A stretch of 64,000 nt of DNA from an uncultured Nostocoides sp. (lineage in GTDB: Bacteria; Actinomycetota; Actinomycetes; Actinomycetales; Dermatophilaceae), in NCBI GenBank assembly GCA_937907685.1, contig CALCXF010000019.1, forward strand, positions 40,420 through 104,419. Direction: 5' to 3'. Position numbers and translations under genes: made by a program. The notes under the pieces are model-generated. The model searched no databases. It saw nothing but the letters and a program-made list of their open reading frames with translations, and had not been told where the DNA came from. Below, piece by piece: positions 46,437 through 55,229 of the stretch (position 1 is its first letter; each line of letters starts with the position of its first letter).

Positions 46437-48080
46437 ATGGCCAAGCCCACGATCCTCACGGTCGACGACGACCCACAGGTGGCCGCGGCGATCGCTCGGG
46501 ACCTGCGGGCCCGTTACGGCGCCGACCACCGGGTGGTTCGGGCGTCGTCCGGGGGCGAGGCGCTGTCCGTCCTCGCCGAGCTCGCCCTGCGCGGCCGCCC
46601 CGTGGCCCTGATCATCAGCGACCAGCGGATGCCGGTCATGACGGGCATCGAGATGCTCGGGCAGGTGCGTCCCTCCGCCCCGACGGCGAAGCTCCTCCTC
46701 CTCACGGCATACGCCGACACCGACGTCGCGATCCGGGCGATCAACACGATCGGCCTCGACCACTACCTCCTCAAGCCGTGGGACCCCCCGGAGGAGCGGC
46801 TCTACCCCGTCATCGACGATCTGCTCGAGGACTGGGCGAGGGAGAACCCCAGCCGGGAGTCCGAGGTCCGGGTCGTGGGCCACCGGTGGTCCGAGCGCAG
46901 CCACGAGGTGAAGACCTTCCTCGCCCGCAACCACGTGCCGTACCACTGGTTCGACGTCGAGAAGGACGAGGAGGGACAACGGCTCCTCGAGCTCGCCGGC
47001 GCGACTCCCGATGACCTCCCGCTCGTGCTCGTCCCGGACGCGGAGGCGCTGCGGTCCCCCGGGTCACGGGTCCTGGCGACCGCCCTCGGCCTGCGCACGA
47101 CGGCGACCCAGCCCCTCTACGACCTCTGCATCGTCGGAGGCGGCCCAGCAGGACTCGCGGCCGCGGTGTACGGCGCGTCCGAGGGCCTCTCGACCGTCAT
47201 CGTGGAACGGGAGGCGCCGGGCGGGCAGGCGGGCACCAGCGCGTCGATCGAGAACTACCTGGGGTTCCCCAAGGGGCTCTCCGGCGCCGACCTCACGATG
47301 CGCGCGGTGGCTCAGGTCTCACGCTTCGGGGTCGAGATGGTGCTGGCCCGCGACGTCGTGGGGATCGAGACCCGTGGACCCGTGCACGCCGTGATCCTCG
47401 ACGACGGTGAGATCGAGTCCCGCGCCGTCATCGTGTCGACCGGCGTGTCGTACCGCAAGCTCGACTCACCGGGTGTCGCCGACCTCACCGGGCGGGGGGT
47501 CTACTACGGCGCCACGGCGAGTGAGGCCACCCAGGTGGCCGGAGACGTCGTGCACGTCGTGGGAGCAGCGAACTCCGCCGGGCAGGCCGCGCTCCAGCTC
47601 GCCCGGTATGCCGAGCGGGTCGTCATGGTCGTGCGCGGCCCGTCGTTGGCGGCCTCGATGTCGTCGTACCTCGTGGAACGGATCGGAGCCACCCCGAACA
47701 TCGAGGTCCGGTTCAACTCCGAGGTCTGCGCGGCCACCGGAGAGGGGCATCTCGAGCGTCTCACCTTGCGCGACCGGCGGGACGGCGGGACCGAGGACGT
47801 GACGACGGGCTGGCTGTTCGTGTTCATCGGCGCCCAGCCCCGCACCGACTGGCTCGGGTCCACGGTGGCCCGCGATGAGCACGGGTTCGTCCTCACGGGG
47901 ACCGCAATCGGCGACGGATGGGTCCTCCCCGACCGGCAGCCGTTCCCCCTCGAGACCAGCGTCCCTGGCGTCTTCGCCGCCGGCGACGTGCGGCTCGACT
48001 CCATGAAGCGCGTCGCGTCCGCGGTCGGCGAGGGTGCGATGGCGGTCTCCTTCGTCCACAGCTACCTGGCGACGACCTGA
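46437..48080 (+). CDS. Fused response-regulator receiver / thioredoxin-like / thioredoxin-reductase-like FAD oxidoreductase
   Basis: REC: PTILTVDDDPQVAAAIARDL...ALIISDQRMPVMTGIEML...LLLTAYADTDVAIRAINTIGLDHYLLKPWDPP; TrxR-like: YDLCIVGGGPAGLAAAVYGASEGLSTVIVEREAPGGQAGTSASIENYLGFP...GVFAAGDVRLDSMKRVASAVGEGAMAVSFVHSYL. Confidence 0.93.
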   Translation: MAKPTILTVDDDPQVAAAIARDLRARYGADHRVVRASSGGEALSVLAELALRGRPVALIISDQRMPVMTGIEMLGQVRPSAPTAKLLLLTAYADTDVAIRAINTIGLDHYLLKPWDPPEERLYPVIDDLLEDWARENPSRESEVRVVGHRWSERSHEVKTFLARNHVPYHWFDVEKDEEGQRLLELAGATPDDLPLVLVPDAEALRSPGSRVLATALGLRTTATQPLYDLCIVGGGPAGLAAAVYGASEGLSTVIVEREAPGGQAGTSASIENYLGFPKGLSGADLTMRAVAQVSRFGVEMVLARDVVGIETRGPVHAVILDDGEIESRAVIVSTGVSYRKLDSPGVADLTGRGVYYGATASEATQVAGDVVHVVGAANSAGQAALQLARYAERVVMVVRGPSLAASMSSYLVERIGATPNIEVRFNSEVCAATGEGHLERLTLRDRRDGGTEDVTTGWLFVFIGAQPRTDWLGSTVARDEHGFVLTGTAIGDGWVLPDRQPFPLETSVPGVFAAGDVRLDSMKRVASAVGEGAMAVSFVHSYLATT

Positions 48081-49582
48081 TGACGCTCTTCGAGGAGGTG
48101 CGGGCGCTCGAGCTGTTCGACGGCCTCGGGGACCAGGAGCTCTCCTCCATGATCGACGCGTCCGAGGAGGTGACCTTCGCCGGTGGTGACCTCCTGTGGA
48201 CCGAGGGTGCGCCTGCGGAGTCGTGGTGGGTGCTCCTCGAGGGCCGCATCCTGCTCACCCGGCAGATGCGGCTGGAGCAGATGGCCGTGGGGTCCTTCGA
48301 CACGCCTGGCCGCTGGGCCGGGGGTTTCGTCGCCTGGGACCGCAGTGGCGTCTACCTGGCGACGGGCCGGGCCGCGGGCCCGGGGCGGGTGCTGCGGGTT
48401 CCAGCGACGGCCCTCGGCGACCTTCTCGCCGAGGTGCCGCTCGTGCGGCACTTCATCGAAGGGCTCTTCACCTCCGCCCGCAGCATCGAGGCGAGTGTCC
48501 GGTCGCACGAGGCGCTGGTGACCCTCGGCACCCTGTCGGCCGGTCTGGCTCACGAGCTCAACAACCCGGCCGCCGCGGCAACCCGGGCGGTCGACGGCCT
48601 CGAGGCGACCCTGTTGTACGTCACCAAGTCCCTGCGCGCCCTCGCCGCGCACGGCATCACGGCCGAGGCGTACGAGAGACTCGACGCGCTTCGGCTCGAG
48701 GCCGTCCCGCAGCCCGTGGTCTCCGATGCGCTGGCCGTCGCCGAACGGGAGGAGGCACTCTCCGACTGGCTGTCCGACCACGGCGTCGAGCGCGACTGGC
48801 TCTTCGCGCCGACCCTGGCCTCGGCGTCCTTCGAGACCGAGTGGTGCGACCGGGTGCTCGCGGCTGTCGGCCCGGAGGCGCTCCAGTCGGCGATCGAGTG
48901 GGTCACCGCGACCGTCGGCGCGGTCGCCCTCCTCGGCGAGGTCAGGGAGTCCACGCGCCGGGTGTCCACGCTCGTGGCTGCCGTGAAGTCCTACTCGCAG
49001 ATGGACCGGGCAGCGCGGCAGCGCATCGACGTCGTCGAGGGCATCGAGAGCACGCTGACGATGCTCGGCCACAAGCTTCGGGTGGGGGACATCACGATCG
49101 AGCGAGAGTACGACGACGACCTTCCGACGCTCGACGCCTATGCGGGTGAGCTCAACCAGGTGTGGACCAACCTCATCGACAACGCGCTCGACGCGATGGA
49201 CGGCCAGGGCGTCCTGCGGATCAGCACGCACCACGCCGAGCAGGGGGTCGTCGTGGAGGTCGCCGACACGGGCCCGGGAATGCCGCCCGAGGTCGCCGAC
49301 CAGGCCTTCGAGGCCTTCTTCACGACCAAGGAGGTCGGCCGGGGCACGGGTCTCGGTCTCGACATCGCCCGGCGCATCGTCGTCGAGCGGCACGGCGGGT
49401 CGATCGAGATCGACTCCGAGCCCGGGCGCACGGTGCTTCGCGTGCTCCTGCCCGTCGACTCCCCCACGGACCCCCAGCCGTCCCCCTCGGCCGTCCTGGC
49501 CTCGGACCTCGACTCCGCCTTCGACTCCGACGCCGACTTCGACGCCAAGGTGCGAACCGGCGGGGACCGCGCATCCACCTGA
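48080..49582 (+). CDS. Sensor histidine kinase with N-terminal cNMP-binding-fold domain
   Basis: LFDGLGDQELSSMIDASEEVTFAGGDLLWTEGAPAESWWVLLEGRILLTRQ; H-box LGTLSAGLAHELNNPAAAATRAV; N/G boxes NQVWTNLIDNALDAMDG, VADTGPGMPPEVADQAFEAFFTTKEVGRGTGLGLDIARRIV; overlaps upstream stop (TGATG). Confidence 0.93.
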   Translation: MTLFEEVRALELFDGLGDQELSSMIDASEEVTFAGGDLLWTEGAPAESWWVLLEGRILLTRQMRLEQMAVGSFDTPGRWAGGFVAWDRSGVYLATGRAAGPGRVLRVPATALGDLLAEVPLVRHFIEGLFTSARSIEASVRSHEALVTLGTLSAGLAHELNNPAAAATRAVDGLEATLLYVTKSLRALAAHGITAEAYERLDALRLEAVPQPVVSDALAVAEREEALSDWLSDHGVERDWLFAPTLASASFETEWCDRVLAAVGPEALQSAIEWVTATVGAVALLGEVRESTRRVSTLVAAVKSYSQMDRAARQRIDVVEGIESTLTMLGHKLRVGDITIEREYDDDLPTLDAYAGELNQVWTNLIDNALDAMDGQGVLRISTHHAEQGVVVEVADTGPGMPPEVADQAFEAFFTTKEVGRGTGLGLDIARRIVVERHGGSIEIDSEPGRTVLRVLLPVDSPTDPQPSPSAVLASDLDSAFDSDADFDAKVRTGGDRAST

Positions 49583-49632
49583 CTCAGCAGACGTCCAGAC
49601 AACTCACAGGATCGGCCGCCACACTGGCGAGC

Positions 49633-50346
49633 GTGACGACCCAGATCCCCGAAGCCCGTCTCCTCGTCGTCGAGGACGAACCCAACATCCGAGAGCTGCT
49701 CGCGACGTCCCTGCGCTACGCCGGTTTCGACGTCGCCACCGCTGCCAGTGGCAGTGAGGCGCTCAAGGTCGCGGGCGACCACAAGCCCGACCTCTGCGTG
49801 CTCGACGTCATGCTCCCCGACATGGACGGCTTCACCGTGACGCGTCGGCTCCGGGAGCAGGGGCGGTCGCTGCCCATCGTCTTCGTGACGGCGCGGGACT
49901 CGGTGGACGACAAGATCAAGGGCCTCACCGTCGGCGGTGACGACTACGTCACCAAGCCGTTCAGCCTCGAGGAGGTCGTCGCCCGGATCCGCGCCGTGCT
50001 CCGTCGCACCCGTGGCGACGCCGACGAGGACCGCCCGGTGCTGAGGTTCGAGGACCTCGAGCTCGACGAGGACTCGCACGAGGTCCGACGGGCCGGCCGC
50101 GTCATCGAGACGAGCCCCACCGAGTTCAAGCTGCTCCGCTACCTCATGCTCAACCCCAACCGGGTGCTCTCGAAGTCCCAGATCCTCGACCACGTGTGGG
50201 ACTACGACTTCCGCGGTGAGTCCGGGATCGTCGAGTCCTACATCTCCTACCTGCGTCGCAAGATCGACACCGAGGGGATGCCGCCGCTCATCCACACCAA
50301 GCGCGGCGTCGGCTACGTCCTGCGCCTGCCACCGCAGGGCGGATGA
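49633..50346 (+). CDS. OmpR-family response regulator (GTG start)
   Basis: ARLLVVEDEPNIRELLATSLRYAGFDVATAASGSEALKVAGDHKPDLCVLDVMLPDMDGFTVTRRLREQGRSLPIVFVTARDSVDDKIKGLTVGGDDYVTKPFSLEEVVARIR...Trans_reg_C winged helix. Confidence 0.96.
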   Translation: MTTQIPEARLLVVEDEPNIRELLATSLRYAGFDVATAASGSEALKVAGDHKPDLCVLDVMLPDMDGFTVTRRLREQGRSLPIVFVTARDSVDDKIKGLTVGGDDYVTKPFSLEEVVARIRAVLRRTRGDADEDRPVLRFEDLELDEDSHEVRRAGRVIETSPTEFKLLRYLMLNPNRVLSKSQILDHVWDYDFRGESGIVESYISYLRRKIDTEGMPPLIHTKRGVGYVLRLPPQGG

Positions 50347-51809
50347 CCGACTCCTCCGCACCGGGCCCGGCGACCGGTCCGGTGGCGCGCGTCGTCCGAC
50401 GACTCGAGGCTGTCCCGCTCCGGCGTCGGCTCGTCGGGATCGTCGGCGTCTTCGTCGGTGCCGCGCTCCTGCTCACCACCCTCGTGTCCGCGTACCTCAT
50501 GCGCTCGGACCTCATGAGGGGTGTCGACGCGGAGCTTCGCTCGGTGGCCCGCCCCGTCGCCCAGCAGGCGGTCGACGACCTGCGCGACCGGCGGTCCGGC
50601 CTCCCGACGAACTACGCCTTCGAGCTGCAGGTGCCGGCGGCCTCGTTTCTCCGGATGCCGGTCGGACAGAGAGACAGGTCGCAGCCAGCGCTACCAGAGC
50701 TGTCGGTCGACGACCCACGGGTCACGGCCGGTCTGCCGTTCACCGTGCTCTCCGAGGACGGCAGGGACCGCTGGCGCTTCATCGCCGGCCGCGTCAAGGA
50801 CGAGGAGGCGACGTTCGCGGTCGGCGTTCCGCTCGACCGGGTGACCCACACGGTGACGAGCCTGCTCATCACCACCAGCCTCATCGGCGTGGTCGCCCTG
50901 CTGCTGTCCGTCGTCATGGCGAGGTACGCCGTCCGGAGGGCGTTCCGCCCGCTCTCTCGGATCGAGGACACGGCCGCTGCCATCGCCGCCGGTGACCTCA
51001 CCCAGCGTGTCCCGGTGCGCCAGGCGGACGACGAGGTGACCTCCCTCTCGCGCAGCCTCAACACGATGCTCGCCCGGGTCGAGTCCTCGTTCGCCGTGCG
51101 CGAGGCGAGCGAGGAGCGGATGCGTCAGTTCGTCGCCGACGCCTCCCATGAGCTGCGCACCCCCCTCGCGACGGTGCGTGGCTACGCAGAGCTCTACCGG
51201 CAGGGTGCGGTCTCGGACCCGGTTGCGATCGCATCCGCCATGGAGCGCATCGAGGGCGAGTCCGACCGGATGAGCGGGCTCGTCGAGGACCTCCTCACCC
51301 TCGCGCGCATCGACGACGCCCCCGAAGCCGCGGTGGGTCCGGTCGACCTCACCGTCCTCGCGGCGGATGCCGTCGCGGACGCTCGAGTGCGCGCGCCGGA
51401 TCGCCGGGTGAGCCTCCTGGGTCTCGACGGACCTCTCGGCCCCACCGTCGTGTCGGGCTCGGAACCGAGGCTGCGCCAGGTCGTGACCAACCTCGTGGCG
51501 AACGCCTTGCGCCACACCCCTGCCGGCACGCCGGTGGAGGTTGCCGTCGGCCACGAACCCGAGGGTGTCGCCCTCGAGGTCCGCGACCACGGGCCGGGAG
51601 TGCCTCGCGAGTCGTCGACCAAGGTGTTCGAGCGCTTCTACCGGTCTGACCCGAGCCGCGGTCGGGCCACGGGGGGCGGGAGCGGGCTCGGCTTGGCCAT
51701 CGTCGCCGCCATCGTCGCCCAGCACCACGGCCGGGTGGGTGTGGCCGAGACCCCCGGGGGCGGTGCCACCTTCGTCGTCCGCCTCCCACAGGCAACTCCC
51801 AGCCAATGA
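50343..51809 (+). CDS. Sensor histidine kinase (HAMP, HisKA)
   Basis: Two TM helices, HAMP, FVADASHELRTPLATVRGYAELYRQG, HATPase motifs VTNLVANALRHTPAG, GGSGLGLAIVAAIV; ATGA overlap with RR. Confidence 0.95.
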   Translation: MTDSSAPGPATGPVARVVRRLEAVPLRRRLVGIVGVFVGAALLLTTLVSAYLMRSDLMRGVDAELRSVARPVAQQAVDDLRDRRSGLPTNYAFELQVPAASFLRMPVGQRDRSQPALPELSVDDPRVTAGLPFTVLSEDGRDRWRFIAGRVKDEEATFAVGVPLDRVTHTVTSLLITTSLIGVVALLLSVVMARYAVRRAFRPLSRIEDTAAAIAAGDLTQRVPVRQADDEVTSLSRSLNTMLARVESSFAVREASEERMRQFVADASHELRTPLATVRGYAELYRQGAVSDPVAIASAMERIEGESDRMSGLVEDLLTLARIDDAPEAAVGPVDLTVLAADAVADARVRAPDRRVSLLGLDGPLGPTVVSGSEPRLRQVVTNLVANALRHTPAGTPVEVAVGHEPEGVALEVRDHGPGVPRESSTKVFERFYRSDPSRGRATGGGSGLGLAIVAAIVAQHHGRVGVAETPGGGATFVVRLPQATPSQ

Positions 51810-51831
51810 TCAGGCCCACCCCACGTGTGCG

Positions 51832-51851
51832 GGTTCTACTGGCGTAGAACC
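51832..51851. promoter_or_regulatory. Inverted repeat GGTTCTAC-TGGC-GTAGAACC upstream of HtrA-like protease
   Basis: 8-bp perfect arms, 4-nt spacer, read directly. Confidence 0.7.
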
Positions 51852-51875
51852 AAACACACACACAAGGAGCAGGCC

Positions 51876-53186
51876 ATGAGCGACCCGAACCCCACCCCGC
51901 AGTGGTACACCCCAGGGGGCGCGACCACGGCCCCGCGGGGCCCGGCCGGGCACCCGACGGAGCCCATTCCCGTCCACGGGTCGACCCCGCCCCCCGGCCC
52001 GTTCGGTCCCGTCGCTCCTCACGGGTCCGCGGCCCCGCGCCCGGGACGTCGCCGGACGGCTGAGATCACGACGGTGGCCGTCCTGGCTGCCCTCCTCTCC
52101 TCGGGAGGCACGGTCGCCGCGTCCCGACTGTGGGCCGACGAGGCACAGCCCTCCGCCGCCGCGGCGTCGCAGCAGGCCGGCACCGATGCCGCACCGGTCA
52201 GCCAGTCCGACCCCTCGTCCCCGGACTGGTCAGCCACCGCCGCAGCCGTCTCGCCCAGCGTCGTGAGCATCACCGCGTCGTCGGGCCAGCAAGGAGGCCA
52301 GGGCTCCGGCGTCATCATCGACTCCGCGGGGAACGTCCTGACGAACAACCACGTCGTCTCCGGCGCGGAGAAGCTCTCCGTCACCCTGGCCGACGGTCGG
52401 ACCTACGACGCCGAGATCCGCGGAACCGACCCGTCCACCGACCTCGCCGTCATCGCCATCTCGGACGCCCCGAAGGACCTCCGGCCGATCGCCACCGGCG
52501 ACTCGGACGCGCTGAAGGTCGGCGACCCCGTCATGGCGGTCGGCAACCCTCTCGGCCTTGCCGGGACGGTCACGACCGGCATCGTCAGCGCCCTCAACCG
52601 CCCGGTGTCGACAGAGGGCGAGAGCAGCGGCCCCTCCGACCCGTTCGGCCAGGGCCAAGGTCAGACCGAGCCCGTCGTCACGAACGCCATCCAGACGTCG
52701 GCCGCGATCAACCCCGGCAACAGCGGCGGTGCCCTCGTCAACGCCCAGGGCCAGCTCGTGGGGATCAACTCGTCGATCGCGTCTCTCGGCTCGCCCTCGG
52801 GCCAGTCGGGCAACATCGGGATCGGCTTCGCCATCCCGGTCAACGAGGCGACCTCGGTCGCGTCGCAGCTCATCGAGACCGGCGAGGTCACCCACGCCTT
52901 CCTCGGCGTGACCCCGCAGGACGGGTCCGCCTCCGACGGGTCGGCCACGAGGGCCGGTGCCGAGGTCGTGTCGGTCGGCGAGGGAACCCCTGCCGCCGAG
53001 GCCGGACTGCGGGCGGGCGACGTCGTCACCGCCGTCGACGGTGAGCGCGTGGACTCTGCCCTCTCGCTCGTCGGCCAGGTGAGAGAGCGCTCGGTCGGTG
53101 ACAAGGTCACGCTGACCGTGCTGCGCGAAGGCAGCACCATCGAGGTCGAGGTCGCGCTGGCCGCGCGGGACACCGCCGACAACTGA
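51876..53186 (+). CDS. HtrA/DegP-like trypsin protease with PDZ domain
   Basis: Single TM; GVIIDSAGNVLTNNHVVSGAEKLSVTLADGRTYDAEIRGTDPSTDLAVIAI...TSAAINPGNSGGALVNAQGQLVGINSSIAS; PDZ EAGLRAGDVVTAVDGERVDSALSLVGQVRE; AAGGAG RBS. Confidence 0.95.
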   Translation: MSDPNPTPQWYTPGGATTAPRGPAGHPTEPIPVHGSTPPPGPFGPVAPHGSAAPRPGRRRTAEITTVAVLAALLSSGGTVAASRLWADEAQPSAAAASQQAGTDAAPVSQSDPSSPDWSATAAAVSPSVVSITASSGQQGGQGSGVIIDSAGNVLTNNHVVSGAEKLSVTLADGRTYDAEIRGTDPSTDLAVIAISDAPKDLRPIATGDSDALKVGDPVMAVGNPLGLAGTVTTGIVSALNRPVSTEGESSGPSDPFGQGQGQTEPVVTNAIQTSAAINPGNSGGALVNAQGQLVGINSSIASLGSPSGQSGNIGIGFAIPVNEATSVASQLIETGEVTHAFLGVTPQDGSASDGSATRAGAEVVSVGEGTPAAEAGLRAGDVVTAVDGERVDSALSLVGQVRERSVGDKVTLTVLREGSTIEVEVALAARDTADN

Positions 53187-53196
53187 TCCACCCGCT

Positions 53197-53242
53197 CGAG
53201 ATGCCTGGGCACGCCGTTGAGTCGGCGTGCTCAGGCATCTCG
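53197..53242. terminator. Strong 19-bp intergenic hairpin, likely (bidirectional) terminator
   Basis: CGAGATGCCTGGGCACGCC - 8-nt loop - GGCGTGCTCAGGCATCTCG; arms complementary with one G-T wobble. Confidence 0.75.
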
Positions 53243-53268
53243 GGCGTTCGGAGGGGCATGGTGTGGTG

Positions 53269-55197
53269 ATGACCCACCGCGACACCGTCCACCAGCTCGA
53301 GGCCGAGTTCGCCGACGCGATGAACCGGATGTATGCCGTCGGCAACGGACTGGCGCGCCTGCGCGCGGAGCTCGACCGCGAGAGCCCCCGCGCGGCTGCC
53401 GCCGCGGAGACGACCGGAGCGGGCCGGTCCCGACCGGCGAGGGCCGCGGCGCCCGCCACGTCCCCAGCGACGACTGCGGCGGCATCCGAACCACCGGGAG
53501 CGGACCTCACGGCATCCGGGACGCCCGCTGCGGCAGCGCTGGCCATGGCCAGCGGGGCCAACCCGTCGACTCCACCGGTCGTCCGTCCTCAGGTGGTCGT
53601 CACTCCACCGCCCCTCCCGGCCGTCCCCTGGTACCGGCGAGAGGGCGCCGTCACGAGGGCACTCGCCCTCACCGGCGCCGTCGTCACCCTGGCCGGCGTC
53701 GCGATGCTCCTCGTGCTCGCCGCCCAGCAGGGCTGGTTCGGTCCGGTGGCACGGGTCACGGCCGGCGCCGCGCTGGCTGCCCTGTTGGCGGCGATCGGCG
53801 TGCGCAACGGCGAGGAGGAGCGGCGACGCGGGTCCGTGAGCAGTGCCTCGGTGGCGCTCGTCGCGACCGGAGCAGCCGCGGCATACCTCGACGTCGTGGC
53901 GATGACGAGCGGCTACGGGTGGGTCCGCCCGTCGGTGGGGCTGTTCCTGTCGGTCCTCGTGGCCGTCGGCGGCCTCCACCTCGCACGTCGCTGGGACAGC
54001 GAGCTCCTCGGCGTGCTCCTCGTCGCTGGTGCGGCAGGCCTCGCGCCGTTCGTCGCGCGGGACTTCGGCTGGGTGGTGTCGGCCTTCCTCGGCGTGCTGT
54101 GCCTGGCGGGATGGTGGGCCGGGAGCCGACACACCTGGCCGGTCCTCACCATCGCGCGCACCACCCCGTTGGCGATCTCGCTCGTCGTCGGCGCGAGCGA
54201 CTCCCCGCAAGGAGGCGTCGACGCGGTCGGACACCTCACCGTCGGTGTCGTGGTGCTGCTCAGCACGGTCGTCACCTCGACGCTGGCCGTTCGCCGCGAC
54301 CCGCGCGACGTCGCCTCCTCGGTCGCCGTGGGGCTCCTGGCCGTGGGCGCCCTCGCCTGCACGGCACCGCTGGAGGAGCCGAGTCGGACGCTGGTCCTCA
54401 CCCTGGCGGCGGTCGTCCTCCTCGCAACGGTGACTGCTCTCACCCGCCCGCCCATCGGTCCGCTCGCCGCACACCTGGTCACCACCGTGGGTGTCGCGGG
54501 AACCGTCGCCGCCATCCTCGCCATCGTGTCCGGCGCCCCCGAGCGCGTGATCGGCACACTGCTGGCCCTCTTCGCCCTGAGCCAGGTCACCCTCGCGGGC
54601 ATGACCCGCTCCCGGTTGACCCTGTACCTGGGTGGGGGCTCCTCCGTGGTCGCCCTCTTCGCCTGGCTGGAGCACCCCCTGTCGGTGCTCAGCGTCGACA
54701 GTGCGATCGACCATGACATGGCTGCAGCGCTGGCCGACAGCGTGCTCATCGGGGCCCTTGCGGTCGCCGGCGTGTGGGCCACCGGCCGGCAGCTCGGGCT
54801 GCGCCGCGACGTGCGGCTCGGCGCGATGATCCTGTCGTGGGTGGTCGGTCTCCTCGCCTCGGCGACGGCCCTGGTGGCCGTCGGCACGCTGGTCGGCCGC
54901 GCTGCCGGGGACGCGACCCTGGGGTTCACGATCGGCCACGCCCTCGCGACCGTCACGTGGATGGTCGCCGCGGCATGGCTGCTCCTGCGCGGGCTCGAGC
55001 GCTCCCGGGACGCGGACCTCACTCTGCGCACCGGTCTCGTCCTCAGCGGCATCAGCGTCGCCAAGCTGTTCCTCTACGACCTCTCGGCGCTCAGCGGGAT
55101 CGTGCGCTCGGTGGCGTTCATCGCCACCGGACTGCTGCTCCTCGCGACGGGAAGCCTCTATGCCAAGGCCTACGAGCGCAGCCGACTGGAGCCGTGA
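53269..55197 (+). CDS. Large polytopic membrane protein, DUF2339-like
   Basis: MTHRDTVHQLEAEFADAMNRMYAVGNGLARLRAEL coiled-coil-like N-terminus, WYRREGAVTRALALTGAVVTLAGVAMLLVLAAQQGWFGPVARVTAGAALAALL..., >10 hydrophobic segments, ending LFLYDLSALSGIVRSVAFIATGLLLLATGSLYAK. Confidence 0.8.
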   Translation: MTHRDTVHQLEAEFADAMNRMYAVGNGLARLRAELDRESPRAAAAAETTGAGRSRPARAAAPATSPATTAAASEPPGADLTASGTPAAAALAMASGANPSTPPVVRPQVVVTPPPLPAVPWYRREGAVTRALALTGAVVTLAGVAMLLVLAAQQGWFGPVARVTAGAALAALLAAIGVRNGEEERRRGSVSSASVALVATGAAAAYLDVVAMTSGYGWVRPSVGLFLSVLVAVGGLHLARRWDSELLGVLLVAGAAGLAPFVARDFGWVVSAFLGVLCLAGWWAGSRHTWPVLTIARTTPLAISLVVGASDSPQGGVDAVGHLTVGVVVLLSTVVTSTLAVRRDPRDVASSVAVGLLAVGALACTAPLEEPSRTLVLTLAAVVLLATVTALTRPPIGPLAAHLVTTVGVAGTVAAILAIVSGAPERVIGTLLALFALSQVTLAGMTRSRLTLYLGGGSSVVALFAWLEHPLSVLSVDSAIDHDMAAALADSVLIGALAVAGVWATGRQLGLRRDVRLGAMILSWVVGLLASATALVAVGTLVGRAAGDATLGFTIGHALATVTWMVAAAWLLLRGLERSRDADLTLRTGLVLSGISVAKLFLYDLSALSGIVRSVAFIATGLLLLATGSLYAKAYERSRLEP

Positions 55198-55229
55198 CGC
55201 GGGCCACCCAGGTCTGCCACAGTGGCCCG

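Noticed and set aside
51832-51851. Inverted repeat before htrA as a standard rho-independent terminator
   Set aside because: Only 8 bp per arm and no T tract follows on the plus strand, so I list it as a regulatory candidate instead.
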